Source: Brevibacillus centrosporus (GTDB lineage Bacteria > Bacillota > Bacilli > Brevibacillales > Brevibacillaceae). From it: a stretch of 64,000 nucleotides of DNA. The stretch covers positions 1 through 64,000 of the forward strand of contig NZ_RHHP01000007.1 in the NCBI RefSeq assembly GCF_003710815.1, given 5' to 3'. Under the pieces are notes generated by a model. That model was given only the letters and a program-made list of their open reading frames with translations, did not search any database and was not told the origin of the DNA. This document shows, in pieces, positions 17,436 to 26,102 of this stretch; the first letter of the stretch is position 1, and the number at the start of each line of letters is the position of its first letter. A program made the position numbers and the translations under genes.

Positions 17436-18950
17436 ATGTGGGAGCGCTTACGCGATAAACGGATGGCAGAAAAAATCGTGACAGCTGAGGAAGCAGCGAG
17501 CTGGATCGAGAATGGCATGACGATCGGGCTAAGTGGCTTTACTCGCGCAGGGGATTCCAAAGTGGTGCCAGTGACATTGGCAGAACGGGCAAAACATGAG
17601 AATCAGCCTTTTGGGGTGAATGTATATACAGGGGCTTCAATGGGAGCCGATGTTGACTCAGTGATGGCGGAAGCAGGTATCGTGCTCAAACGCTTGCCAT
17701 TCCAGGCTGATGCGACCATGCGTAAAAAAATTAACGATGGCAGCATCATGTTTGTCGATCAGCATTTATCGCATACGGCAGAGCTGATTCGCAATGGTGC
17801 GTTGAAGCACATCGATTTCGCGATCGTGGAAGCGGTTGCAATTACAGAGGATGGCATGATTATTCCGTCGACCTCAGTGGGCAACTCCAATATTTTTGTA
17901 GAGCAGGCTGACCACGTCATCATCGAGCTGAACCTGGCGCAGACAGATGCGCTGGAAGGCATTCACGACATTTACACACCTGCCAAACAAGGGGAGCGCG
18001 AACCGATTCCGCTCGTTGCTGTGGACCAACGAATCGGTACGAAGGGGATTCCGGTTGATCCGAACAAGATCAAAGGAATCGTGGTAACCAACATCATGGA
18101 CTCGCCATCCTCCATTGTACAGCCTGACGAGGAAACCGCTCATATCGCAGCCCATCTGATTAATTTCCTGCGGGATGAGGTAAAAGCAGGGCGATTGCCG
18201 CAAAATCTCGCTCCGCTGCAATCGGGCATCGGGTCAGTCGCGAATGCGGTTTTCAACGGATTTTTGGATTCCGAATTTACGGACCTGACGGTATACTCCG
18301 AGGTTCTGCAGGACGCCGTATTTGATCTATTGGATGCAGGAAAGATTGCCTTTGCTTCCGGCTGTTCGATCACCCTGACGGATGAAAAAATGAAGCACGT
18401 AACGGAAAACTTCGCGCAATACCGTGATAAGCTCTTGCTTCGTCCACAGGAGATCACCAACCATCCGGAAATCATTCGCCGACTAGGTCTGATTGCCATC
18501 AACACGGCGATCGAAGCGGACATCTACGGAAACGTAAACTCCACCAACGTTTCGGGGACGAAAATGATGAACGGGATCGGCGGTTCAGGCGACTTTGCCC
18601 GCAACGCACGTCTGGGTATTTTCGTGACCAAGTCCATCGCAAAAGGCGGCAAGGTATCCAGCATCGTTCCGTTTGCGTCTCATGTGGATCATACCGAGCA
18701 TGACGTAGACGTCATCGTGACCGAGCAAGGACTGGCTGATCTGCGTGGACTGGCTCCTCGTGAGCGCGCGCTGAAAATCATCGACAACTGTGCGCATCCG
18801 ATGTATCGTGATCAGCTGCGTGCCTACTATGCGGAAGCTCTTACACGCGGTGGACATACCCCACACGTTTTGGAAAAAGCACTTGCGTGGCACGTACGCT
18901 ATGCTGAGGAAGGTACCATGCTGGAGCAAGAACCAGCCCTAGTGCGATAA
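17436..18950 (+). CDS. Acetyl-CoA hydrolase / succinyl-CoA:acetate CoA-transferase family
   Basis: Enzyme of 504 residues in the acetyl-CoA hydrolase/transferase family (Cat1, AarC, Ach1). Supporting features are the N-terminal WIENGMTIGLSGFT, the motif YSEVLQDAVFDLL that holds the catalytic Glu forming the CoA thioester, and the conserved GNVNSTNVSGTKMMNGIGG. It would move CoA between acetate and succinate or release free acetate, at the link between acetate and the TCA cycle. ATG 17436 is preceded by GAGGGGGTC; the frame extends 23 codons upstream without a ribosome site. It is a single-gene transcript ended by a terminator at 18995-19029, and control by the neighbouring LytTR protein is likely. 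Confidence 0.9.
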   Translation: MWERLRDKRMAEKIVTAEEAASWIENGMTIGLSGFTRAGDSKVVPVTLAERAKHENQPFGVNVYTGASMGADVDSVMAEAGIVLKRLPFQADATMRKKINDGSIMFVDQHLSHTAELIRNGALKHIDFAIVEAVAITEDGMIIPSTSVGNSNIFVEQADHVIIELNLAQTDALEGIHDIYTPAKQGEREPIPLVAVDQRIGTKGIPVDPNKIKGIVVTNIMDSPSSIVQPDEETAHIAAHLINFLRDEVKAGRLPQNLAPLQSGIGSVANAVFNGFLDSEFTDLTVYSEVLQDAVFDLLDAGKIAFASGCSITLTDEKMKHVTENFAQYRDKLLLRPQEITNHPEIIRRLGLIAINTAIEADIYGNVNSTNVSGTKMMNGIGGSGDFARNARLGIFVTKSIAKGGKVSSIVPFASHVDHTEHDVDVIVTEQGLADLRGLAPRERALKIIDNCAHPMYRDQLRAYYAEALTRGGHTPHVLEKALAWHVRYAEEGTMLEQEPALVR

Positions 18951-18994
18951 ACCGAAAGCGATAAATCAAAGCGATTCAACAATAGCGAAAATGC

Positions 18995-19029
18995 AAACCC
19001 GCCTGGCGCACTGCCTCGGCGGGTTTTTT
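18995..19029 (+). terminator. Rho-independent terminator
   Basis: AAACCCGCC (18995-19003) pairs with GGCGGGTTT (19018-19026), with T-run. From here to 19264 I see no convincing gene; a 65-codon ORF at 19028-19225 has no ribosome site and no recognisable features. Confidence 0.85.
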
Positions 19030-19264
19030 GTTGCTGGAACGCAGCTGCAAGTTCCTTTATGCTTGCGAGACTTTTGCGGATGAGGAATGTCTCGCTTGGA
19101 AAAACAGCCGCCAGAAGTCAATGATGCCGGGAACCAGTACGCAAATCCGCACATCTAACCAGATAGCAGCATGGAATGTTAAACAGCAATTGGTCATGTC
19201 CCAATTCGGGGAAGTGATTATGTAACCGTTTGTATTTAGAAAATTAGAAAGAGAGAGATATTTC

Positions 19265-19292
19265 TTTCGTCTTTTCGTGTAGTTTCGTGTAG
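19265..19292 (+). promoter_or_regulatory. GlnL-like direct repeats upstream of glnQ
   Basis: TTTCGT occurs three times, at 19265, 19273 and 19283; the last two are separated by four bases and both continue as GTAG. B. subtilis GlnL is reported to bind TTTTGT-N4-TTTTGT, the same length and spacing. A GlnL-type response regulator is encoded at the end of this gene cluster, so these are its probable sites. Confidence 0.6.
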
Positions 19293-19339
19293 AGTCCCGT
19301 TACGATATGTCTAACAAACAGAGAAGAGGGGGATTCTGG

Positions 19340-20068
19340 TTGATCAGTTTTCATCAAGTGAACAAACATTACGGAAGCTTCCACGTCTTGAAGAACATTG
19401 ACCTGCACATCAACCAGGGCGAAGTCGTCGTGGTAATCGGACCATCCGGGTCGGGGAAGAGCACGATGGTTCGTTGCATCAATCGTTTGGAAACGATTAC
19501 AAGCGGTGAGCTAGTCGTTGACAATGTGAAGGTGAATGACAAGGGCACCGACATCAACAAGCTGCGACGCGATATTGGCATGGTGTTCCAGCATTTCAAC
19601 CTGTATCCGCACAAAAACGTGCTGCAGAACATTACGCTGGCTCCCATCAAGGTACTCGGTATTCCAGAAAAGGAAGCAATCGAGACCGCGATGTACTACC
19701 TGGAAAAAGTAGGTATTCCTGAAAAGGCTGAAAAATATCCGCTGCAACTATCGGGTGGACAGCAGCAGCGCGTGGCGATTGCCCGCGGTTTGGCGATGAG
19801 GCCGAAAATCATGCTGTTTGACGAACCGACGTCAGCGCTCGATCCAGAGACGATCGGTGAAGTGCTCGACGTCATGAAACGCTTGGCGCAGGAAGGCATG
19901 ACGATGGTGGTGGTTACTCACGAGATGGGCTTTGCCCGTGAAGTCGCAGACCGCATCGTGTTCATGGACCAAGGACAGATTCTGGAAGAGTCCACGCCTG
20001 ACCAATTCTTCGCCAACCCACGTGAAGAGCGGGCGCGTCTGTTCCTAAGCCGCATCTTGAATCACTAG
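19340..20068 (+). CDS. glnQ: Glutamine/polar amino acid ABC transporter, ATPase
   Basis: ABC ATPase of 242 residues, the normal size for GlnQ. It carries Walker [11 protein letters not shown]-loop ([12 protein letters not shown]), signature [16 protein letters not shown], Walker [15 protein letters not shown] and the switch His (VVTHEMGFA). The LYPH segment is typical of the polar amino acid group. The likely start is TTG 19340 behind GAGGGGGATT, giving [13 protein letters not shown]; an ATG at 19307 would add eleven unusual residues. It heads the glnQHMP cluster that feeds glutamine into the cell. Confidence 0.92.
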   Translation: MISFHQVNKHYGSFHVLKNIDLHINQGEVVVVIGPSGSGKSTMVRCINRLETITSGELVVDNVKVNDKGTDINKLRRDIGMVFQHFNLYPHKNVLQNITLAPIKVLGIPEKEAIETAMYYLEKVGIPEKAEKYPLQLSGGQQQRVAIARGLAMRPKIMLFDEPTSALDPETIGEVLDVMKRLAQEGMTMVVVTHEMGFAREVADRIVFMDQGQILEESTPDQFFANPREERARLFLSRILNH

Positions 20069-20120
20069 TTTTTACGCAGAGGTAACAAGCTTTCAAAACA
20101 TAGAGAAAAGGGGCATTCAC

Positions 20121-20975
20121 ATGAAAAAAAGTGTTTGGAAGAAAGTAACGGGCTTGGGCCTGGTATTGATGCTCGGCGCAAGCGTTTTGGCAGGCTGTGG
20201 CGCGGGCAAAACCTCCGAGGGAGCCAGCCAAGGCGGTCAAGCAGCTTCTGGAGCAGCAGCTGGCACAGTGGCGAAAATCAAGGAAAGAGGCAAGTTCGTT
20301 GTTGGCGTGAAGTATGATCTGAACTTGTTTGGCTTAAAAGATCCTGCTACAGGAAACGTTGAAGGCTTTGATATCGATATCGCCAAAGCTATCGCCAAAA
20401 AGGTACTGGGTGATGAAAACAAAATCGAACTGAAAGAGGTTACTTCCAAAACGCGGATCCCGATGCTCAAAAACGGTGAAATTGATGCCATTATCGCGAC
20501 GATGACCGTAACGGAAGAGCGCAAAAAAGAAGTCGATTTCTCAGATATTTATTTCATGGCGGGTCAATCCCTCTTGGTGAAAAAGGACAGCCCAATCAAC
20601 GGACTCAAAGATTTGCAAAAGGGCATGAAGGTTGTAACAGCCAAAGGCTCTACTTCTGCGAAAAACATCCGTGAAAAAGCACCAGACGTAGAAGTGCTGG
20701 AATTTGAAAACTACGCGGAAGCCTTCACTGCACTGAAAGCGGGACAAGGCGATGCGCTGACTACGGATAACGCTCTCTTGTACGGCATGGCCAAGCAAGA
20801 TCCGAATTACCGTGTAACCGAAGAGACGTTCACCGAAGAGCCATACGGTATCGCGATCAACAAAGGCGATGCAGAATTCGTGAAGACGGTGAACGACCTG
20901 TTGAAAGAAATGAAGGACAATGGTGAATACGACAAGATCTATGAAAAATGGATCGGCGAAAAACCGAAAAAGTAA
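20121..20975 (+). CDS. glnH: Glutamine ABC transporter substrate-binding lipoprotein
   Basis: Extracytoplasmic solute-binding protein, family 3, of 284 residues. A lipoprotein signal ends in SVLAGCG (Cys about 26) and is followed by a Gly/Ser/Ala linker. The mature domain has the family motifs GVKYDLNLFGLKDPATGNVEGFDIDIAKAI (in parts), the Arg ligand region TSKTRIPML, and IATMTVTEERKKEVDFS. It delivers glutamine or another polar amino acid to the GlnM/GlnP permeases. GlnQ is encoded 52 bp upstream and the permeases follow after a strong intergenic hairpin. Confidence 0.92.
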   Translation: MKKSVWKKVTGLGLVLMLGASVLAGCGAGKTSEGASQGGQAASGAAAGTVAKIKERGKFVVGVKYDLNLFGLKDPATGNVEGFDIDIAKAIAKKVLGDENKIELKEVTSKTRIPMLKNGEIDAIIATMTVTEERKKEVDFSDIYFMAGQSLLVKKDSPINGLKDLQKGMKVVTAKGSTSAKNIREKAPDVEVLEFENYAEAFTALKAGQGDALTTDNALLYGMAKQDPNYRVTEETFTEEPYGIAINKGDAEFVKTVNDLLKEMKDNGEYDKIYEKWIGEKPKK

Positions 20976-20976
20976 A

Positions 20977-21022
20977 GCGGTAGGACTTCAAGAAGGATGA
21001 GCGGATACCCTACCGCTCATCC
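20977..21022 (+). other. Two mutually exclusive hairpins between glnH and glnM
   Basis: GGATGAGCG (20995-21003) and CGCTCATCC (21014-21022) form a perfect 9-bp stem. GCGGTAGG (20977-20984) can instead pair with CCTACCGC (21009-21016), which overlaps the second arm. There is no T-run. mRNA stabilisation or attenuation between the abundant binding protein and the permeases is plausible. Confidence 0.65.
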
Positions 21023-21060
21023 ACTTATTTCTAACTGGCAAAGGGGGATCGATCATAGCG

Positions 21061-21714
21061 ATGATTGATATGTCCATCTTGTTTGATCACTGGGATATGT
21101 TTCTCCAAGGATTCGGCAACACACTGAAAGCGAGCTTGCTTGCACTCATTGGAAGTTTTCTGTTAGGTACGCTCATGGCTGTCTTCCGGATTGCGCCTGT
21201 ACGCCCTCTGAACTGGCTGGGGACAGCGTATGTGGAATTCATCCGCAATATCCCGTTAATTCTCGTTGTGTTTGTCTTCTTCGTCGGACTTCCTGCCATT
21301 GGTATCCGTCTGGAATCCTTTGTAGCCGGGACGCTGGGGCTCACTGTATACACCGCAGCTTTCATCGCGGAAACCATTCGTGCAGGGATTTTGGCTGTAT
21401 CCAAAGGACAAACGGAGGCTGCTCGCTCTTCTGGGCTTACCTATGTCCAAACCATGCGCTACGTTGTTTTGCCGCAAGCGATCAAGATCGTGATTCCTCC
21501 GATGGGCAACCAGTTTATCAATCTGGTGAAAAACTCATCTGTGCTGGGCGTAATCGCAGGTCTCGACTTGATGTATTTCGGCGATCTGATTTCGGCAGAT
21601 ACTTTCGTTACATTTGACGTGTACATCTTTGTGGCTGTTTTTTATTTGATACTCACTCTTCCGCTGAGTCTGCTCGTAGGATACCTGGAGCGGCGCTTGG
21701 CGAGAGCCAGATAA
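21061..21714 (+). CDS. glnM: Glutamine ABC transporter permease
   Basis: Permease of 217 residues of the His/Glu/Gln/Arg family. It has five hydrophobic helices and the conserved cytoplasmic EAA loop (QTEAARSSGLTYVQTMRYVVLPQAIKIVIPPMGNQ, seen across about 125-160), where the ATPase docks. It pairs with the second permease encoded 14 bp downstream. GGGGGATCGATC precedes the ATG. Confidence 0.92.
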   Translation: MIDMSILFDHWDMFLQGFGNTLKASLLALIGSFLLGTLMAVFRIAPVRPLNWLGTAYVEFIRNIPLILVVFVFFVGLPAIGIRLESFVAGTLGLTVYTAAFIAETIRAGILAVSKGQTEAARSSGLTYVQTMRYVVLPQAIKIVIPPMGNQFINLVKNSSVLGVIAGLDLMYFGDLISADTFVTFDVYIFVAVFYLILTLPLSLLVGYLERRLARAR

Positions 21715-21728
21715 AAGGAGGGTAATCC

Positions 21729-22379
21729 ATGGACTTTATTGGCGCATATGCTCCCAGTCATCTTACCTTCCTGCTTGAAGGTTTTTGGGTCACACTGCAG
21801 GTGGCTTTCCTGTCCATTGCTCTAAGCTTTGTCGTTTCCGTTATCGTCGGGGTCATACGCTATGCACGCATTCCAGTGTTGTCTCAAGTACTTGCCACAG
21901 CAGTAGAGCTCGTTCGAAACCTGCCTCTCTTGCTGATTATTTTCTTCACGTACTTCGCATTGCCGGAAATCGGCATCAAGCTGGATAAGTTTTATGCGGC
22001 GATTCTGGCACTGGTCATTTTTGAATCGGCCATGATTTCCGAGATCGTGCGCAGTGGTTTGAACTCAATCGAAAAGGGGCAGATCGAAGCGGCCCGTTCC
22101 TCGGGGCTTACCTACATGCAGACGCTGTGGCATGTCGTGCTGCCGCAAGCTCTTCGCCGCATGGTGCCGCCAATGGTGAGCCAATTCATTTCGCTTTTGA
22201 AGGATACGTCGCTGGCGGTCGTGATTGCCCTCCCAGAGCTGATGAACCACGCACAAATCATCAACGGCCGAAACGTGAACTACGTCATTCCGACATTCCT
22301 GCTGGTAGCGGTCATGTATTTTGTGGTGAACTATGCGCTGTCCATCATCTCCAAGCGCTTGGAAAATAGACACGCCTAA
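21729..22379 (+). CDS. glnP: Glutamine ABC transporter permease
   Basis: Second integral membrane subunit, 216 residues, homologous to the neighbour upstream. The EAA loop is present (QIEAARSSGLTYMQTLWHVVLPQA, in parts) and five hydrophobic segments are visible. It has AAGGAGGG before the ATG. Together the two permeases form the heterodimeric channel of the transporter. Confidence 0.92.
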   Translation: MDFIGAYAPSHLTFLLEGFWVTLQVAFLSIALSFVVSVIVGVIRYARIPVLSQVLATAVELVRNLPLLLIIFFTYFALPEIGIKLDKFYAAILALVIFESAMISEIVRSGLNSIEKGQIEAARSSGLTYMQTLWHVVLPQALRRMVPPMVSQFISLLKDTSLAVVIALPELMNHAQIINGRNVNYVIPTFLLVAVMYFVVNYALSIISKRLENRHA

Positions 22380-22389
22380 TCTTTAACAC

Positions 22390-22417
22390 TTTGCAGGTCT
22401 CCGATTCTCAGTACAAT
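22390..22417 (+). promoter_or_regulatory. Possible promoter of the glnK-glnL pair
   Basis: TTTGCA (22390-22395) and TACAAT (22412-22417) are 16 bp apart, 38 bp before the kinase start. It could allow the two-component genes to be expressed independently of the transporter operon. Confidence 0.45.
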
Positions 22418-22455
22418 AGGAATGGGAGATCTTTTCTATGGAGAGAGGGGCGTCT

Positions 22456-23724
22456 ATGCGAGAGCGTTTGTTGGTACTTTTCATTATTATGCTGGCAACC
22501 GCCTTCTTTGGGGAAATGAAGGTAAACCCTTTAGGGGGCTCTTTTCGTTTCTCACTGGGAATTGCCGCTTTCTTTTTTGGATTGCTGTGGTTCCAGTCGG
22601 TGCCGGTGCTGCTGACTGGTTTTCTGACCGGGACATTCATTCTCGGGTTTCGGGTCGGGCTTGATCACATCTTCAGCCAAGTAGGATGGATGGAGAGCCT
22701 GCAGATCCATTTGCCGTCCGCCTTTTACTATTTCAGCTTTTCATTGCTTTTTCATTTCCTTAAAGCAAGGCGGTTTTTGGAAGCTCCGTTGATCGTCGGT
22801 TTGATTGGTGCCTCCGTCGATTTTGTTTCCAATATGGTGGAGCTTCAGGTGAGGCATTTGTTTAATGATTTCCCCCCCATTACCTGGGAGAGCGTCTTTA
22901 TGCTTCTCTTTTTTGGGGTCTTGCGCAGTTTTTTTGCCGTGGGTTTGTACAACAGCTTTTCGATCCGTCAGGTCAGGGCTGTAGGAGAGGTGCGCCAACA
23001 AGAGTTGGAGAAGCTGCGGATGATCAACACGGAGCTGTATCAAGAAGCATTTTATCTGCGAAAGTCCATGTCGCATTTGGAAGAGATCACGCGGGATAGC
23101 TATCAGCTGTATACACGGCTTCTCTCTTCTGAAAATACGGAATCGTCAGCGGCTCTTCTCATCGCGGAAAATGTCCACGAGGTGAAAAAGGATTCCCAGC
23201 GCATGCTGGCCGGGTTGTCCAAGCTGATCAATCAGGAGGTGCTTGCGCCGCAGCTTCCTATCGCAGAGCTGTGTGGGCTGGTGATGCGAGCGAATCGTAA
23301 ATATGCCGAAATGCTGGGAAAAGATATCGAATTTTCTTTGCGGTGTGACGTAAATTTGAGTACGAGCCAGATTTACGCACTGCTATCTGTTTTGAACAAT
23401 TTAGTGTCGAACGCAGTAGAAGCGATCTATTCCTCCGGCTGGATCGAGCTTGAGGTGAAGCTGGATCAGCGGAACATTCTATTTCATGTCGTAGACAACG
23501 GACCGGGGATACCTAGTGAGGAAAGGGAATGGGTGTTTCAGCCAGGGTATACCACGAAGTTTGACGAGACCGGGAATGCCTCGACGGGAATTGGGTTAAC
23601 ACATGCAAAGGGGATCGTACACAGTTTGCAAGGAAGCCTGCAGATTATGAACGACTGGGGGCTAACCACACATTTTAAAGTGAGCCTCCCGACGGATCAA
23701 CTTTTACGAAAGGAGGGCGTATGA
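22456..23724 (+). CDS. glnK: GlnK-type sensor histidine kinase
   Basis: Membrane kinase of about 422 residues. The N-terminal 170 residues contain five or six hydrophobic helices with almost no extracytoplasmic domain, which suggests sensing within or at the membrane. A coiled coil leads to the phosphorylation site (ENVHEVKKDS) and a GHKL ATPase with N-box NNLVSNAVEAIY, G1 DNGPGIPSEE and G2 STGIGLTHA. The overall type is that of B. subtilis GlnK (YcbA), which senses glutamine availability. ATG 22456 with AGAGGGG upstream is the better start; ATG 22438 would add six residues. Its stop overlaps the response regulator start by four bases. Confidence 0.85.
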   Translation: MRERLLVLFIIMLATAFFGEMKVNPLGGSFRFSLGIAAFFFGLLWFQSVPVLLTGFLTGTFILGFRVGLDHIFSQVGWMESLQIHLPSAFYYFSFSLLFHFLKARRFLEAPLIVGLIGASVDFVSNMVELQVRHLFNDFPPITWESVFMLLFFGVLRSFFAVGLYNSFSIRQVRAVGEVRQQELEKLRMINTELYQEAFYLRKSMSHLEEITRDSYQLYTRLLSSENTESSAALLIAENVHEVKKDSQRMLAGLSKLINQEVLAPQLPIAELCGLVMRANRKYAEMLGKDIEFSLRCDVNLSTSQIYALLSVLNNLVSNAVEAIYSSGWIELEVKLDQRNILFHVVDNGPGIPSEEREWVFQPGYTTKFDETGNASTGIGLTHAKGIVHSLQGSLQIMNDWGLTTHFKVSLPTDQLLRKEGV

Positions 23725-24638
23725 TGATACGTTTCTTTCTTATCGAGGATGACCCTGTAATACGGAGAATGCTGGAGCGCATCATCATGGAATGCAATCT
23801 GGGGGAAATCGCAGGGCAGGCGAGCGATGGCATCGGCGTGTCCATCGATCAACTGTACGGTGTCGATATCGTGCTGATCGATCTGCTGATGCCGGGCCAG
23901 GACGGTATCCAGACGATCAAGAAGCTGCGATCGGAAGGATTTTCCGGTCGATTTATCATGGTGTCACAGGTGGAGAATAAAGAGATGATTGGCGAGGCGT
24001 ACTTGCAAGGGATCGATACGTTTATCCAAAAGCCTATCAATCGTTTGGAAGTGATGTCGGTGTTGAAGCGCGTAGTGGATCATCTTTCACTGGAAGCTTC
24101 CTTGCAATCCATCCGCAAATCACTGCAGATCTTAGACGTGAAGGCCAAAGAACCTGTAGATGCAGACCATAAAGGCAAAATTTCGCAGGAAAGCAGTCTG
24201 GAGCAAAAGGCGCGGCAATTGCTGCTGCAGCTCGGTATTGCCAGCGAGGCGGGCGCCCCTGATCTTTTGCTGATCATGCGCTGGCTAGGCGAGGAGGAGC
24301 AGAGGGGAGATAAGCTTCGCGAATTGCAGCTCAAGGAACTGTATACGTTCATCCTGCAAAAACTGCACGGGAATCTGGACGAGCAATCGATCGTAAAGGA
24401 AGTCCGCGCCATGGAGCAGCGTATTCGGCGCATGGTGATACAGGCTTTTACCCATTTGTCCTCGTTGGGGCTGACCGATTACGCCAATCCCACCTTTGAG
24501 CATTTCGCGCCCCGATTGTTTGACTTTCAAGAGGTACGGATGCGCATGCAGGAATTAGAGGCAGGAGAGAAAACAACGAAGTGCCGAATTAGTGTAAAGA
24601 AATTTTTATCTGTTTTTCTATTAGAGGCGAAAGCATAA
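23721..24638 (+). CDS. glnL: GlnL (YcbB)-type response regulator
   Basis: Response regulator of 305 residues. The receiver (1-120) has the acidic pair in LIEDDPV, phospho-Asp in VLIDLLMPGQDG and Lys in IQKPI. The C-terminal region after residue 150 is helical and matches the YcbB-type DNA-binding domain (LGIASEAGAPDLLLIMRWL, then FTHLSSLGLTDYANPTFEHFAP). In B. subtilis GlnL activates glutaminase and glutamine transport genes. Here the adjoining transporter replaces those targets, and TTTCGT repeats upstream of glnQ are its probable sites. Confidence 0.85.
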   Translation: MMIRFFLIEDDPVIRRMLERIIMECNLGEIAGQASDGIGVSIDQLYGVDIVLIDLLMPGQDGIQTIKKLRSEGFSGRFIMVSQVENKEMIGEAYLQGIDTFIQKPINRLEVMSVLKRVVDHLSLEASLQSIRKSLQILDVKAKEPVDADHKGKISQESSLEQKARQLLLQLGIASEAGAPDLLLIMRWLGEEEQRGDKLRELQLKELYTFILQKLHGNLDEQSIVKEVRAMEQRIRRMVIQAFTHLSSLGLTDYANPTFEHFAPRLFDFQEVRMRMQELEAGEKTTKCRISVKKFLSVFLLEAKA

Positions 24639-24639
24639 A

Positions 24640-24688
24640 AAAGAGGGCCCCGCGGAGCAGATGAACTGCTCTGAGGAGCCCTGTTTTC
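24640..24688 (+). terminator. Terminator after glnL
   Basis: AGGGC/GCCCT and GGAGCAG/CTGCTCT form an interrupted stem followed by TGTTTT. It closes the glutamine cluster. Confidence 0.65.
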
Positions 24689-24733
24689 GTACAGTAAGAT
24701 TAGATAAGATTCTTAGCCAGTATAAGTGCAACT

Positions 24734-24769
24734 AAGGCTCCGCCACATGGCTTGGCAGAGCCAAGTTTT
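24734..24769. terminator. Weak hairpin in the convergent gap
   Basis: GGCTCCGCC (24736-24744) pairs with GGCAGAGCC (24754-24762) imperfectly, and CTTGGC-AGA-GCCAAG-TTTT sits on the plus strand. It may terminate the minus-strand pirin transcript or back up the glnL terminator. Confidence 0.4.
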
Positions 24770-24792
24770 CTAATGAAGGAAAAGGAGTAGGA

Positions 24793-25560
24793 TTATTTCC
24801 GATACAGCGGATAATCAACTTCTGTTGGCACCTGAATCAGGACAAGACGGAGGGGGGTATTCCCGAAAGCCTCATAGACCAATTCACTATCGGAATCGGA
24901 CGATGCAACTACAAAATCACCTCGTGTCATCGATTGCTCCTCCTGAAGCTCGTCACTTTCGATGCTGCCGTCACCGAAGACCACTACCACTGCATGGGCG
25001 TACCCAGCAGGAAGACTCAGGCGATAGGACTGGCCAGCCGGGATCGTGATGTCGCTCATGCGAGAGTCCGTAACGAGCTCGATCGGCGTATCTGGTCCGA
25101 TGATTCGTTTGATTAGTACGCTGCCTTCTCCATCAACAGGAAATGCTTCGTGATCGTATTGATTGTAGGTCGGCGGACGCTTCACGGCAGCTCTGAGATG
25201 CGGCTCGAACCAGATCTGAAACAGCTCCGAATCCTGACTCAGTTCTTCCGCGTGATGGGCGCCTGAACCAGTCTGCATGATCTGGACACCGCCCGTGGTA
25301 ACTCGCTGAACATTGCCCAAGGTATCGCGGTGACCAACTGTGCCATCCAAGACATAGGTTAAAATTTCAAAGCCGGAGTGAGGATGCAGCGGAATCTCAA
25401 AGGTTTTCAATGATTTGGCCCAGGCCCAGTAAAAGAGGGGACCCACTCGGGTGACTGCCGATCCTTCACGGGGAAAGCCAATCGGTTTGTTTTCCACGAT
25501 TTCTCCTACGCCAAATTGCCCTTTTGCTTGTTCATCTCGTGTGTAGATGCGGATATCCAT
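24793..25560 (-). CDS. Pirin-family protein (bicupin)
   Basis: Pirin-like protein of 255 residues. The N-terminal cupin contains the metal-binding pattern PLHPHSGFEILTYVLDG, HRDTLGN, and GSGAHHAEELS; the C-terminal cupin is degenerate. Some bacterial pirins have quercetinase (dioxygenase) activity, others act as redox-linked regulators. It is the last gene of a same-strand cluster led by a MarR regulator, azoreductase and DoxX, which in Bacillus respond to quinones and electrophiles. AAGGAGGC precedes the ATG. A role in detoxifying aromatic or quinone compounds is inferred from context. Confidence 0.88.
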   Translation of the reverse strand: MDIRIYTRDEQAKGQFGVGEIVENKPIGFPREGSAVTRVGPLFYWAWAKSLKTFEIPLHPHSGFEILTYVLDGTVGHRDTLGNVQRVTTGGVQIMQTGSGAHHAEELSQDSELFQIWFEPHLRAAVKRPPTYNQYDHEAFPVDGEGSVLIKRIIGPDTPIELVTDSRMSDITIPAGQSYRLSLPAGYAHAVVVVFGDGSIESDELQEEQSMTRGDFVVASSDSDSELVYEAFGNTPLRLVLIQVPTEVDYPLYRK

Positions 25561-25613
25561 GATTTCTGCCTCCTTTAGTTCAAGTCATTGGCGTCCAAGA
25601 AAAGTCTGGTCGA

Positions 25614-26000
25614 TTAAAACAGAACGTAAGCGCCAGGTCCGATCAAAGCTACACCGATGGCAACCGCGATCAAAGCGAGGTTGTACTCATAGCCGTTAGA
25701 GGTAGCCCAGTATCCGTTTTGACCGTGAACTTTTACAATCGCAATCAGCATGGTAAATGCAATCAAGATCGCTCCAATCCAAGTACCGACACCAGCCGCA
25801 AACAACAGACCGCCAACAAGCTCACCCAATCCTGCGAGCAGCGCCATCAAGACACCAGGTTTAACACCGATAGAGTCAAGCCAACCGCCCGTTCCTTTCA
25901 AGCCGTAACCACCAAACCAACCAAACAGCTTCTGTGTACCGTGCGCAGCGAAAGTCAAACCTATCACCAAACGAATAATAAGCAGTCCAAGATCCATCAT
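25614..26000 (-). CDS. DoxX-family membrane protein (MhqP-like)
   Basis: Small membrane protein of 128 residues with four hydrophobic helices and the DoxX signature [18 protein letters not shown] followed by [18 protein letters not shown]. subtilis MhqP belongs to this family and is induced by hydroquinones. The gene has AAGGAGAG before the start and a MarR-type operator at 26034-26051. It is followed by the pirin gene after 53 bp with no promoter evident between. Confidence 0.88.
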   Translation of the reverse strand: MMDLGLLIIRLVIGLTFAAHGTQKLFGWFGGYGLKGTGGWLDSIGVKPGVLMALLAGLGELVGGLLFAAGVGTWIGAILIAFTMLIAIVKVHGQNGYWATSNGYEYNLALIAVAIGVALIGPGAYVLF

Positions 26001-26033
26001 GTTTCATCTCTCCTTAAATGTTTTAAATTATAG

Positions 26034-26051
26034 TATTTTAAATTTGAGATA
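26034..26051 (-). promoter_or_regulatory. MarR/MhqR-like operator upstream of doxX
   Basis: On the minus strand the sequence is TATCTC-AAATTT-AAAATA. It matches the TATCTT-N6-AAGATA site found in front of the MarR gene at 10 of 12 arm positions. Confidence 0.55.
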
Positions 26052-26102
26052 TTTTGACTAAGGGAAAGCCTCAGTCGAGGCTTTCTTTTGCATAAGCAAG
26101 TC

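Noticed and set aside
19028..19225. 65-codon plus-strand frame between the CoA-transferase and glnQ
   Set aside because: It starts within the terminator hairpin, has no ribosome site and no recognisable pattern.
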